NCBI GenBank assembly: GCA_024229275.1
Contig: JAAESQ010000276.1
Location: forward strand, 1-46,330
Source: a bacterium
Lineage (GTDB): Bacteria > Acidobacteriota > Thermoanaerobaculia > Thermoanaerobaculales > Sulfomarinibacteraceae
DNA: 46,330 nt
Direction of reading: 5' to 3'
Positions 17,100 through 26,379 of the stretch are shown here, piece after piece. The notes beneath the pieces are model-generated. The model was not told the origin of the DNA. It made no database searches and saw only the letters and a list, made by a program, of their open reading frames with translations. Made by a program: the position numbers and the translations under genes. Each line of letters opens with the position of its first letter. Position 1 is the stretch's first letter.

Positions 17100-18473
17100 T
17101 CAAACGATTGCCGCTACGATCCTCTGAATCAAGGTCGTGGCAAATGGGGGCTGCCCCTGGCGCTGGCGGTTCTGATTGCCCTGTCGAACAACAACCAGGT
17201 CCAAGCTCGGGATCACGTAGCTGTGGTTGATGTTATGACCGCGCGACATGAAAAGGTCGTTCGGTACGTTTTCCAGGTCATCTTGAATCCAGAATGTGTA
17301 ACCGTACTTCATGGGGGTCGAACCGTCTTCTCGTACATACCGACTGGTCGCAACGTCCAGCCATAGTTCCGGTACAAGCTGCCGGCTTCCCCAGCGTCCC
17401 TTGTTTAACCACAGATACGCGAGTCGCGCGAAATCTCTGGCCGTGCTTCTGAAGGTGCTTCCAACCACTGAGTTGTGACCGATAGGACTGTGACTCTTGT
17501 CCGCACCATAGGCATCACAACCCTCGCCACCGCCGACTCCCCATCCCGGTGCATTCGAATAGTTGAGTTCACGATTGTCGAAGTACGGCATATCCCGAAA
17601 ACCGTTGTTCCGGATTCCTATAGGCATCCCGATATGACGAAGTACACGGTCGTACAGGTAGGGTCCAGCCTGCTCGCCCGTGATGTTCCGCATCGCAAGC
17701 GCCATCTGCTCCAATCCGTAGTTGCTGTAGTTGAAATCGGAACCCGGTTGGAACATGAGCTTGTGATGGTCGGCAATACCGTCAAAATGCCACCAACCAA
17801 AGCAGTACTCGTACATCTGGAATGGACCCGAGTAACCCTTATATAGATGACGGGTGCTCGGTGCCAACCACGGCTCACGCGATGCGTGCCCCGAGGTCAT
17901 TGAAAGTACATGTTTGACCTTGATGAGAGTCTTTCTCTCGTCGGTGAGGGGCTGCTCCCAGATCTGAGGAATCAACGAGTTCTTGCGCGAAGACCCCACC
18001 AAGTACGAGTCCAAGTTCACCCTGTCTTTGTACTCGTCAAGGAAAACACCCACCGCGGTCCCAAAGACAGACTTGGTTGACGACTTCATGTCATTACACG
18101 TTTGTGCGGTCCAAGGCTGAGGTCCACCTTCCGTTCCTGTGACGTAGCTCTCGCCGACAACGTGTCCTTTGTAGACGATGAACAGACCGCCACCGTGGCT
18201 CGTGGTGACGTACTCCTGATCGTGGTAAGCGATGGCCTCACGCAACTTGGCGACATCCAGCCCCAAAGCCGCAGGATCACCAACACGCCAACCACCGTCG
18301 CGTTCCGATGGGGGGAAATAGCCCTCCCGCAGCCCAGATTCTGTCCCGCCTGGCTGAGCCCTGAGTTTCGGACCACCTCCTCCAAAAAGGTATTCCGGCA
18401 CAGACGAAAGGCTCAAGCCCGCAACACCTACACCTGCTGTCTTCAACAACTGTCTTCGGGAAATCCGTTTCAT
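17100..18473 (-). CDS. Tat-exported S12 serine hydrolase (beta-lactamase class C fold)
   Basis: This 457-residue protein is taken from ATG 18473, because the N-terminus then carries a twin-arginine signal (SRRQLLK at residues 5-11 followed by a hydrophobic stretch to about 24). An upstream extension of 38 residues in frame is low-complexity and unlikely. The serine hydrolase motifs are Ser131-x-x-Lys134 (KSSTKSVFG), Tyr249-x-Asn251 (NYSNYG) and a late RGHNINHSY block in place of KTG. The fold covers esterases, D-aminopeptidases and class C beta-lactamases, so hydrolysis of an ester or amide in the periplasm is the safe claim. Being folded before export through Tat is notable for this group. 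The next gene on the same strand is another S12 hydrolase, but 231 bases separate them. Confidence 0.85.
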   Translation of the reverse strand: MKRISRRQLLKTAGVGVAGLSLSSVPEYLFGGGGPKLRAQPGGTESGLREGYFPPSERDGGWRVGDPAALGLDVAKLREAIAYHDQEYVTTSHGGGLFIVYKGHVVGESYVTGTEGGPQPWTAQTCNDMKSSTKSVFGTAVGVFLDEYKDRVNLDSYLVGSSRKNSLIPQIWEQPLTDERKTLIKVKHVLSMTSGHASREPWLAPSTRHLYKGYSGPFQMYEYCFGWWHFDGIADHHKLMFQPGSDFNYSNYGLEQMALAMRNITGEQAGPYLYDRVLRHIGMPIGIRNNGFRDMPYFDNRELNYSNAPGWGVGGGEGCDAYGADKSHSPIGHNSVVGSTFRSTARDFARLAYLWLNKGRWGSRQLVPELWLDVATSRYVREDGSTPMKYGYTFWIQDDLENVPNDLFMSRGHNINHSYVIPSLDLVVVRQGNQNRQRQGQPPFATTLIQRIVAAIV

Positions 18474-18529
18474 TTGTTGCTCACAATCGGTTGATCCATC
18501 TCCGGTTTGACATATCACTCCTTGGCAGC

Positions 18530-18598
18530 AGCCAGCATATTGCTTATTTGAACGGGAGATCTTTCGACTCCACTTCGCTGCGCTCAAGATGACATATT
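18530..18598 (+). repeat. 69-bp dispersed repeat, copy A
   Basis: This intergenic stretch matches 26087-26155 in inverted orientation with about eight to ten differences over 69 bases. The core GATCTTTCGACTCC followed by GCTCAAGATGACA is conserved. It lies upstream of the Tat-exported hydrolase gene and within the 231-base gap to the next gene. Confidence 0.8.
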
Positions 18599-18704
18599 CG
18601 TCAGACGAGAGCTAAGACTCTATGCCAGACGAGTTTTGCGCGCGCCTCACGAATCACTTCATAACTTTGCACCACCTCACGCGACACTGTAATAGGTGGT
18701 GCGA

Positions 18705-20531
18705 CTACTCGACGCGCAGAGCCTCGTAGACACCGTCTGGCTGGTACATAGTCGCCTTGATAGCGCGACCATGCTCGTCGAACTCAAAGCCCAAGCTAAC
18801 TACACGATACTCCTTGATCACAAATCGTCCGCTGAGATCCGGCTCAAGGGTCATAAGCTGCTGCCCGGGTATGCTCAGGGTCAGTACCTGGCCTGACAGC
18901 TCGATGTGGAGCTTCATTCCGGTAGACATTTCGTAGGTTCCGGCAATCTCTTGGAGGAATGCCGGGTCAGCGAGTCGCTGATCGAATTGCTTCTTGAAGA
19001 CGATCGGCTCACCCCGCGGTTCGAAGCGCACCTCGACTGCCGCGATCAAACCATCCAGATTGCTACGGAAGATGAACTTCTCGTCCTCGAAGGTAGCGTC
19101 GCCACTTACGCTCTCGCCTCCATTCCACACATCATAGTGCCAGTGTTCGAGAGGGGAAGTGATGTCGTTGAAGGTCAGTTCGAGCCCATTGCCAGCCGCC
19201 AAGATCCTCAAAGTGCCATACCCCGGGTGATCGTACTCTCCTGTGTAGTCGCTCAACGGGTGCGACTCGGTCGTGCCGGCCACTCGGGTTGCCTCTTTCT
19301 GCTTCTCGGCTTGGTCGGAAGCCGCCCTGGCTTTCCTCCGATCCTCAAGCGCCTCCCCGATCCAGTCAACTTGATCAAGGCCAAGGATGCGATCGGCGGC
19401 GTGTTGGGCCACGAGCTGCGGAAGTCCCGAACCGCGGTTGTTGAAAACCACAAGGCCGATATCGGCATCTGGGAAAAACACTACTGAGGTGATGAAGCCG
19501 TCAATGCCACCACCGTGAGAGATACGCCGGTGACCACGATAGGTAGTGATCATCCATCCCATGCCATACGTCGAGACCGAAATGTCGGGCCGGTCCGGTG
19601 TACTGCCCGTGGTCATATGAGGAGAATGAATGTCAGCAAGAGTGGCGGCGTTGATGAGTTGTTGGCCGTCAACCATTCCCCCACGTAAGTTGAAGAGCAG
19701 CCATCGCGCCATCTCGTTAACGCTCGAATTGACTGAGCCTGCCGGTCCGACGAGATTAATATTGCGAAACGGAATGCGTTCGATATTCTCATCATCGTTC
19801 TCGCGATAGGGCAGCGCGTGGTCAGCGTCCCTTTCCGAAACCTCGACAGAGAAGTTGCTGCGTTGCATGCCTAGCGGCCTAAAGAGGCGCTCGCGGACCA
19901 CCTCTTCCCACGTAGTTCCTTCAAGCTGTCCCGCAAGGTACCCCGCGGTCATGAACATCAGGTTGTTGTACTGGAACTTGGCCCGAAGATCCTCGCTCAG
20001 TTCGAGATAGGCGAGCTGCGCCACAATCTCGGCCCGAGTGGCATTGTCGTTGTTGTACCAGACCAAATCATGCCGTGGCAGCCCCGAACGATGGGTGACG
20101 AGGTCGCGCGGGGTTATCCGTTCCGTGGTCAACGGATCACTGAGCCGAAATCCTGGCAGGTAGATGCGCAGCGGCTTGTCCCAGTCGAGCTTGCCCTGGT
20201 CGACAAGCATGCCCAAAGTCGTCACCGTCATTGCCTTGGTGGTGGATCCGATCGCAAACAACGAATCGGGTGTCATTGGCTTTTGGCTCTCGACATCGCG
20301 AAAGCCGAAACCCTCGGCATAGACCACCTCGCCGCCGGCCACCACGGCGATGCCCAATCCCGGCACGTTGAAGTCCGCAATAGCCTGGCGCACCAGTTCG
20401 TCAAAACCTTCGAGCGCGGTGCGCGCAGCGGCGGCCTGGTCCTCGGTTTCGCCGCCCTCTGCAGGACACCCGCCCACGAAAAATGTCAACACGACGATCG
20501 ACAACAGAGCATTCCGCACCGTTAAACACAT
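18705..20531 (-). CDS. S12 serine hydrolase lipoprotein with C-terminal lipocalin-like region
   Basis: This 608-residue protein is read from ATG 20531, nine bases after an AAGGAG box. TTG 20540 and ATG 20537 are too close to that box. A lipobox (VGGC, Cys22) predicts a lipoprotein. The penicillin-binding fold covers about residues 40-395, with Ser96-x-x-Lys99 (IGSTTKAM), Tyr188-x-Asn190 (QYNNLMF) and HGGG (339-342) in the KTG position. The remaining 200 residues form a beta-rich region typical of DUF3471-like tails (DYTGEYDHPGYGTL, and EIAGTYEMSTGMKLHIEL about 80 residues later), so two such units may be present. Substrate is unknown; peptidase or esterase action at the envelope is likely. 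Confidence 0.87.
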   Translation of the reverse strand: MCLTVRNALLSIVVLTFFVGGCPAEGGETEDQAAAARTALEGFDELVRQAIADFNVPGLGIAVVAGGEVVYAEGFGFRDVESQKPMTPDSLFAIGSTTKAMTVTTLGMLVDQGKLDWDKPLRIYLPGFRLSDPLTTERITPRDLVTHRSGLPRHDLVWYNNDNATRAEIVAQLAYLELSEDLRAKFQYNNLMFMTAGYLAGQLEGTTWEEVVRERLFRPLGMQRSNFSVEVSERDADHALPYRENDDENIERIPFRNINLVGPAGSVNSSVNEMARWLLFNLRGGMVDGQQLINAATLADIHSPHMTTGSTPDRPDISVSTYGMGWMITTYRGHRRISHGGGIDGFITSVVFFPDADIGLVVFNNRGSGLPQLVAQHAADRILGLDQVDWIGEALEDRRKARAASDQAEKQKEATRVAGTTESHPLSDYTGEYDHPGYGTLRILAAGNGLELTFNDITSPLEHWHYDVWNGGESVSGDATFEDEKFIFRSNLDGLIAAVEVRFEPRGEPIVFKKQFDQRLADPAFLQEIAGTYEMSTGMKLHIELSGQVLTLSIPGQQLMTLEPDLSGRFVIKEYRVVSLGFEFDEHGRAIKATMYQPDGVYEALRVE

Positions 20532-20947
20532 GATCATCAACTCCTTTTCGTGGTTCAGTTTGCGGCGAGTTTACCAGTAACCATGGCTGGAAGCGAAACC
20601 CTGTCCGGCATCACGATCGTTAAGCTCCCGCCTTATCTCCATCGGCCGAAAAGGCAAACGATGAAGATTGTTCGCTTTGAACCATGCTTCACCAATGAGT
20701 CGCTATTATCGATATTGGAACAGAATTGGGCGTTCTGTATTGATAGGAATGAGTTTCAACAGACTGTTGAGAATGGCCGGGAGTTGTGTCGTGCTTGATT
20801 TTCGTCAGATGGCTGATATGGGAGCTCATACGACCCAGCGCACCAAAGCCTGCGAACCCAGTATCAGAGGACCTTTGAGCCCGGCAAAGATGCGTTTGGC
20901 GGCAACCGCTTCACGCTGACAGAGTACAGAGTAGGGAGATGAACAGC
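20532..20947. other. Divergent intergenic region, no gene seen
   Basis: These 416 bases separate two outward-reading genes and must hold both promoters. The open frames here show no recognisable protein. No convincing -35/-10 pair or operator symmetry was identified by eye. Confidence 0.5.
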
Positions 20948-22753
20948 ATGGGCGCTCAAACGTCGCACGCTTGGAACGGATTCGGGAAGCTCGTTGCGGC
21001 GTTCCTAATTGCGGCGTCCCCACTGATGGCCCAGGTTGCCGACCGTGGTCAGATGAACGTCTTTTTCGATCCGGTCGAGGTTTCGCTGGTCGATGTTGAC
21101 GCTTGCGTCACTGACGCAAATGGGCAACCGGTGCTGGGCTTGACTCTTGCTGACTTCGAGGTGCTCGAGGACGGACAGCCGGTTGCGATCAGTCATTTCT
21201 CAGCTGCTTCGGGCCTGACGGCCCTCAGCACAACTTCAGACGCGGCAACCCAAACGGATCTGGAGCAAGTTCTCGTAGTGTTTTTCGACGGGAACAGGAT
21301 CGCACCACGAATGCTCCGGCGGACCATCGACTCTCTGCGCGAACTCCTGACCCGTGAGCTGCCCGCAAAGCTCCGGCTCATGCTCATCACCCATGATGAT
21401 GGTGTAAAGGTCCGGACACCCCTGACCGATGATCCTTCTCACCTGGTCTCGGTTCTCGATGAGATAGTCCAAGACTTTCGCCCCCGCCCCGACAGCGAGC
21501 ACAGCCGCATCCTCCGCGACCTGCAGAACACAGCCGCGTCTATCGGCTCAACCGGGGCCAGCCAGTCCCTCGCAATGACCCTAACAAGGGACGGAAGGGT
21601 CGGCGATCCTCGAAGTTCGCAGAAGACCCCCAGTCAGAGGAGGCTCGAAGGATTGGTTCAAGAGGTTCGCGCCTATGTGCCCACCATCCGCGCCCACGCG
21701 GCAACTCAACGGCAACGGACAGAGCGATTGTTGGGTGAGCTGGAGATCCTCGTGCGATCACTCTCCGTCATACCCGGTCAAAAAGCTGTCCTCATGGTTG
21801 GAGGAGGGTTGGAAGTCCGGCCAGGTGAAGGGCTGTTCTTCGCATGGGAGCAGATGTTCCCAGAAATCTCAAGATTGACGCACCTCAGTCCTGTCGACGA
21901 AGCAAAGAAAAACGATGTCGGCCCGATCATTCGACATCTTGCGGGTTCTGCCAATCGGCACCGGATCAGTTTCCACACGCTGAGCGACCCGACTCGAATC
22001 AGCAGCGGATTTTCCGCCGAAGGGGCCGGCGCCAATGGAGGTCTTGACCTGGACCAGACCATGACCGATCGGGATGTGTTGTTCTCCCTTTCCCGTGCCA
22101 CCGGTGGTCGCTCGCTGGTCGCCTCATCTGAGCTTCCTGAAAACCTCGGACGCGACATCCTCGAAACGAATTCTTGCTACTCCCTGGGCTACAGCCCTGA
22201 GAATCCGCGGGACGGCCAGTATCACGCGCTAACCGTTCGGGTGGGGCGCGAAGGCTTGAGAGTTCGCCATCGCGAAGGATTCCTCGACACCGGATCGGGC
22301 GACCAGATTGTCAATCGAGTTCTTGCCGCGGCGGTGCTCGGCGTCACCGACAATCAACTCATGGTTTCTACCGAGGCCCAGGAAATCGCACCGCCGCAGC
22401 CAGATGGCGGGTATCTCGTGCCGGTCCTGGTTAAGGTTCCGATTGCCCAGCTTGTCCTCCAACCTGATGGACTCCAGCACACCGGTCAGATCACGGCCCT
22501 CGTCATGGCCCGCGGCCCTGATGGCTTGTCTGACCTGCAGAGCTGGCGTTACCCGATCACAGTGCCGAATAACCAGATAACAAGCGGCTTGAGCCAGCAG
22601 GCCGGGTTGATGCTTCAGCTCGTGATGGGAGAAGGCCAACAACGGATCGCGATCGGTGTGCGCGACGACGTGGCGGGTACCGAAGCGACCGCGATCCTCG
22701 AGATCATCCTGCCACCTCAGACCTTCAAAGACACGGAAGATGGCGATGCCTGA
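20948..22753 (+). CDS. Exported VWFA-related protein (degenerate MIDAS)
   Basis: This 601-residue protein is read from ATG 20948, nine bases after GGGAG; ATG 20939 touches that box. A signal peptide ends near LMAQ (about residue 29). The next block, VDVDACVTDANGQPVLGLTL followed by ADFEVLEDGQPV, is the hallmark of VWFA-related proteins abundant in Acidobacteriota. The integrin-type domain then begins at VLVVFFDGNR, where the metal-binding DxSxS is not kept. Later blocks include GQKAVLMVGGG, LSRATGGRSLVAS and NSCYSLGYSP, typical of the same family. It is the first gene of an operon, and its stop overlaps the next gene by eight bases. It probably mediates protein binding outside the cytoplasm, but the partner is unknown. 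Confidence 0.82.
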   Translation: MGAQTSHAWNGFGKLVAAFLIAASPLMAQVADRGQMNVFFDPVEVSLVDVDACVTDANGQPVLGLTLADFEVLEDGQPVAISHFSAASGLTALSTTSDAATQTDLEQVLVVFFDGNRIAPRMLRRTIDSLRELLTRELPAKLRLMLITHDDGVKVRTPLTDDPSHLVSVLDEIVQDFRPRPDSEHSRILRDLQNTAASIGSTGASQSLAMTLTRDGRVGDPRSSQKTPSQRRLEGLVQEVRAYVPTIRAHAATQRQRTERLLGELEILVRSLSVIPGQKAVLMVGGGLEVRPGEGLFFAWEQMFPEISRLTHLSPVDEAKKNDVGPIIRHLAGSANRHRISFHTLSDPTRISSGFSAEGAGANGGLDLDQTMTDRDVLFSLSRATGGRSLVASSELPENLGRDILETNSCYSLGYSPENPRDGQYHALTVRVGREGLRVRHREGFLDTGSGDQIVNRVLAAAVLGVTDNQLMVSTEAQEIAPPQPDGGYLVPVLVKVPIAQLVLQPDGLQHTGQITALVMARGPDGLSDLQSWRYPITVPNNQITSGLSQQAGLMLQLVMGEGQQRIAIGVRDDVAGTEATAILEIILPPQTFKDTEDGDA

Positions 22754-24848
22754 ACGAGGTACGGCACGGTGCTTGCTCACCTCGGTGTTCGTCGCGCTTC
22801 TCCTGCCGGGCATGGCAGGGTTCGGCCAGGCGAACGAACACAGCGAGACGGAAAACGCCAAACACCCAATGGCCGTCGAGTCGATAAGCACCACCGTTGC
22901 CCCTACCGTGCGGGTCCGGGCCCTCGATGCCGTTGGGGCCCACACTGCCGCTCTCCTGCTGTCGGGCCAATCAGGCGGTAACCTGCCCGGAGCAATGGTG
23001 TGGTGTGCCGAGCAAGACACAGACGAAGAAGGCAGGGTGGGAGTCCTCCTCTTTGTCGAGCTTGACGGAGATGCCCTACTCGAAGGCCCTCCCTCCGATC
23101 GGCTACCGGTAGTGATCGCTGCCTACGCGATCGACGAACACGACGCAGTGATCGGCCACCTCATTCAGGGCGTCCTTATCGAGGGTGAAGGGCTTCAGGC
23201 CGCCCTCGCTCCGGCAGGCCTCAAGTTTATCGGAAAGATCGCCATCCCGCCGGGCACGGTCTCCCTCCGACTGCTGGTCCGAGTCCATGGAACTGAACGT
23301 TTCTTCCTTACTCGCAAGGAGCTGCATCTCCCCACTCCGGGTTCGGGTATCGCCGCTGTGTCAGCGCCTTTGTTCGCATCACCCGAAGTCGAGTGGCTCG
23401 AAGCGCGCCAGCGAGGACTGTCCCCACCCGCCTGTTGCGTGGACGAACTGGTGCCTGCAGCGGTGCCGGTGCTGGATGCGACACGCCCTATGACCTTCGT
23501 CGCAATCGCATCCGACTGGCCTGAAGACGCCCGCCTCATGGCATCGGTGGCTATCGGCCAGGGACGAACGATCGAGCAGCCTCAACTCTCGATCCGCCAA
23601 ACACGTCTGGCTGACAACGGGAAATCCGAAACGATGGAGATCGAGATACCCCCGATCGATGTCCCTCAGGGTGCGTATCGTCTCACTCTTCAACTTCTGG
23701 CCAACACATCCGAGGAACTGGCCAAACGAAGCCTCCCCGTCGTGCTCGTCCACGGCGAACCGACGACAGGATGGGCTGGGCTCAGAAAGCCCGCCGACGA
23801 CGGTTCGAGACCGGTGCTGGCGACCGCCGTCTCTGAGGAAGAACCCAAGAATGAGGAGCTGCAGTCTGACTACCTGGCAGCTCTGCAGATGCTGGCCGAA
23901 GGCAAAGGTAAAGACGCACGGCGCGCGATTGCGGAACTTGAACACAAGGTTTTTGCAGCAGACCCGGTATTTGGGCACGACATAGCTTGTAGAGCCGAAC
24001 TGCAGGTAGCGAGGGCACTCAAGAAAGTGAATCCTCAGAGCCTTCTGCCACTCCTCGTACTGCACCACAACATGTGCCACACCTATGCTGCGTACCGCGA
24101 ACACGTGTTCTCAAACCACTCGGCGATGGTGACCGCCGAGCTCGCCAAGATCGTCTGGTCCGGCAGAAAGAAAACACCGGTCGGCGATATCGCTGAAACT
24201 GCCCTGACCAGCGTGGCTATGGAGCTCATCCACGGAGGGAACCCAATCACCGGTGGCGATCTGCTTGAGCGAGCCCTCAAGCTCAACTCGAAGTTCGTCC
24301 CCGCTCTGATGAATCTCGCTGCCCTGCAAGAACGCTGCGACCGACGGAGCAAAGCCGTCGACCTCTTGCAGAAGCTCGTCGCAACGGACCCGGACAATCC
24401 GGAAGCACGGTTGCGCCTGGGCGTGAACCTCCATCGGAGTGGAGGCCGCGACAACGCTTACGATGTCCTCCAGCCACTCCTTCAGCGCTCGACTCCCGAG
24501 TGGATCCGATCCATCACGGCTCAAGAACTCGCCCATATTCTGGTGAAGAAGGGGCGCCTAGACGAGGCCGAGTTCGTCCTGATTCGGGCGATCGACAATG
24601 TCGCGGATCAGCAGACGCTCGCAATCCAGCTATCGTGGACCCAGGAACTGGCGGGGAGGTCGGCTGATGCGACCGCCACACTCGTTCGGGTCGAACAAGA
24701 CGTCGGGCGTCGGGTCGATTCCGCCAGGATGAAATACAGCCGATGGCCCGATATGGATCGCTACGGATTCCAGTCTGCACTACGCCAGGTTTCTGAAGAG
24801 CGGCTAGGGGACCTTCGCCGGGCCCTGGAATCGAGGGATCTGCGATGA
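22746..24848 (+). CDS. Exported TPR protein of the VWFA operon
   Basis: This 700-residue protein starts at ATG 22746, seven bases after GGAAG and inside the 3' end of the previous gene. A signal peptide ends near GFGQA (about residue 26). The first 350 residues are beta-rich and contain no family I recognise. From about 390 on, the protein is helical with TPR-like repeats, clearest in ALMNLAALQERCDRRSKAVD, then ARLRLGVNLHRSGGRDNAYD, and EFVLIRAIDNVADQQTLAIQ. TPRs bind proteins, so this product could bridge the two VWFA proteins encoded on either side. Its stop overlaps the following start as ATGA (24845-24848). Confidence 0.75.
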   Translation: MPERGTARCLLTSVFVALLLPGMAGFGQANEHSETENAKHPMAVESISTTVAPTVRVRALDAVGAHTAALLLSGQSGGNLPGAMVWCAEQDTDEEGRVGVLLFVELDGDALLEGPPSDRLPVVIAAYAIDEHDAVIGHLIQGVLIEGEGLQAALAPAGLKFIGKIAIPPGTVSLRLLVRVHGTERFFLTRKELHLPTPGSGIAAVSAPLFASPEVEWLEARQRGLSPPACCVDELVPAAVPVLDATRPMTFVAIASDWPEDARLMASVAIGQGRTIEQPQLSIRQTRLADNGKSETMEIEIPPIDVPQGAYRLTLQLLANTSEELAKRSLPVVLVHGEPTTGWAGLRKPADDGSRPVLATAVSEEEPKNEELQSDYLAALQMLAEGKGKDARRAIAELEHKVFAADPVFGHDIACRAELQVARALKKVNPQSLLPLLVLHHNMCHTYAAYREHVFSNHSAMVTAELAKIVWSGRKKTPVGDIAETALTSVAMELIHGGNPITGGDLLERALKLNSKFVPALMNLAALQERCDRRSKAVDLLQKLVATDPDNPEARLRLGVNLHRSGGRDNAYDVLQPLLQRSTPEWIRSITAQELAHILVKKGRLDEAEFVLIRAIDNVADQQTLAIQLSWTQELAGRSADATATLVRVEQDVGRRVDSARMKYSRWPDMDRYGFQSALRQVSEERLGDLRRALESRDLR

Positions 24849-26035
24849 GGCTGCTGATCGCCATCATCTGTGGTGCCATGTCACTGACCGCGGCGACGAC
24901 AGGGAACGCGGCAGACGTTTGGGTGCGGATTGCGACTCCGGTCGATGGAGCGTATGCCATCGGCGACGTGGAGATCGTCGCCAAAGTCATGGCGGCGGAG
25001 CCGGTGGAGAGTGTCGAATTCCGCGTCGACGGCCGAACCGTAGGGCTCGTCACCTCACCGCCCTACAGCATGCACGTGGATCTTGGCGGCGAAAACACCG
25101 CGCACACCTTCGAAGTCATCGCGCGGTGCACCACAGGTGGACAGGCTAGCGACAGCGTCACGACCAAGCCGGTGCCGATTGCCCACGAGGTCGAGGTCGA
25201 ACTCCAACAGCTCTACGTGACAGTGACTGAACGCGGAGCCCGAGTGCTCGATCTTCGGCCGGAGAACTTCGAGGTGATCGACGAGAGAACACCGCAGAAA
25301 CTTGTCACCTTCGAGCGTGGTGATGTTCCGCTCACCGCTGTGCTGTTGATTGACTCCTCCGACAGCATGGCCGGTGACAAGCTTCGGGCCGCGATGCAGG
25401 GCGCGGTAGCGTTTGTCGAAAACATGGAGAAGCTCGACCAAGCCAAACTCATGTTCTTCTCCGACCGACTGTTGAACACCACCGAGTTCTTCAACGCCGA
25501 TGCGATGGATTCCTCCAGGCTCGCTATCACCCGTGCCACCGGAGGAACGGCGCTGCATGACTACTTGTATGTCGCTCTCAAGCTGATCGAACAGCGGCAG
25601 GGCAGGAGAGTGGTCATTATCCTATCGGACGGCGTGGACACCCACAGTACGCTCGACATGGTGGCAGTCGCCGATCTCGCACGCCGTTCTCAGGCCCAGA
25701 TTCACTGGATCCGCCCGCTGCGCGGAAGCACCGCCGAGGCCGATGACGAGACGGTTCGGATCACTTCGAACTGGCGATCGGCTTCCGAATTTCAAGATCA
25801 GATCGAGCTCCTCAAGCGGACCGTCAAACGTTCTGGCGGTGGCATCCATTTCATTGATAACATCGACCAAATCGAAACGATCTTCCTCGGAATTCTGCGC
25901 GAGCTGCGCGAACAGTACGTTCTCGGATACTACCCTTCGGATCGCCGCAACGATGGTGCTTGGCACAAGGTGCGCATCAAGGTTGTACGACCGGATGTGA
26001 AGGTACGCGCGGCCGCTGGCTATATCGATTATTGA
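24845..26035 (+). CDS. Exported Ig-like / VWFA protein with intact MIDAS
   Basis: This 396-residue protein has a signal peptide ending near residue 22. Residues 24-108 form an Ig-like domain of the kind found in bacterial surface proteins (VRIATPVDGAYAIGDVEIVA). Residues about 117-160 repeat the VWFA-related lead-in (VYVTVTERGARVLDLRPENF-like). The VWA domain follows, with a complete metal site D170-x-S172-x-S174 in LLIDSSDSMAG, TGGTALHD and ILSDGVDTH. The C-terminus ELREQYVLGYYPS is also a family hallmark. Its start overlaps the previous stop. It differs from the first VWFA protein of the operon in keeping metal binding, which suggests ligand binding by this one and a structural role for the other. 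Confidence 0.85.
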   Translation: MRLLIAIICGAMSLTAATTGNAADVWVRIATPVDGAYAIGDVEIVAKVMAAEPVESVEFRVDGRTVGLVTSPPYSMHVDLGGENTAHTFEVIARCTTGGQASDSVTTKPVPIAHEVEVELQQLYVTVTERGARVLDLRPENFEVIDERTPQKLVTFERGDVPLTAVLLIDSSDSMAGDKLRAAMQGAVAFVENMEKLDQAKLMFFSDRLLNTTEFFNADAMDSSRLAITRATGGTALHDYLYVALKLIEQRQGRRVVIILSDGVDTHSTLDMVAVADLARRSQAQIHWIRPLRGSTAEADDETVRITSNWRSASEFQDQIELLKRTVKRSGGGIHFIDNIDQIETIFLGILRELREQYVLGYYPSDRRNDGAWHKVRIKVVRPDVKVRAAAGYIDY

Positions 26036-26086
26036 CCTTCACGTTTTTACCCTCGCAGGGCATCACGCCCGTGCCCACGCCCTCCC

Positions 26087-26155
26087 AATTTGTCATCTTG
26101 AGCGAAGCAAAGCGGAGTCGAAAGATCTCCCCTTCAAATCAACAAAATGCTGGCT
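26087..26155 (-). repeat. 69-bp dispersed repeat, copy B
   Basis: This is the inverted counterpart of 18530-18598, lying in the 344-base gap after the VWFA operon and before the end of the efflux operon. No gene is seen in the rest of that gap (26036-26379). Confidence 0.8.
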
Positions 26156-26379
26156 ACTATTCGTCGTCAGATTGCTCAACCTCAACGGGAGGTTCTTCGT
26201 CGCTTCGTCCCTCTGACTGACACAACTGAGAGTTTTGCATGAGGTTCACCTAGCACTATGCGACCTTGCATCACTTTCTGTGTCTACATGGCACTCCAGG
26301 AAGAATGGGCGGCCACGGATTCACATCACTTGTCGGCGGGCTAAAACACCATCGTTCCCCCAGCTAACGAATCCTCCTG

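Noticed and set aside
17100-20531. The two adjacent S12 hydrolase genes as a recent tandem duplication
   Set aside because: They differ in export route (Tat versus lipoprotein), length and C-terminal regions, and share only the general fold motifs.
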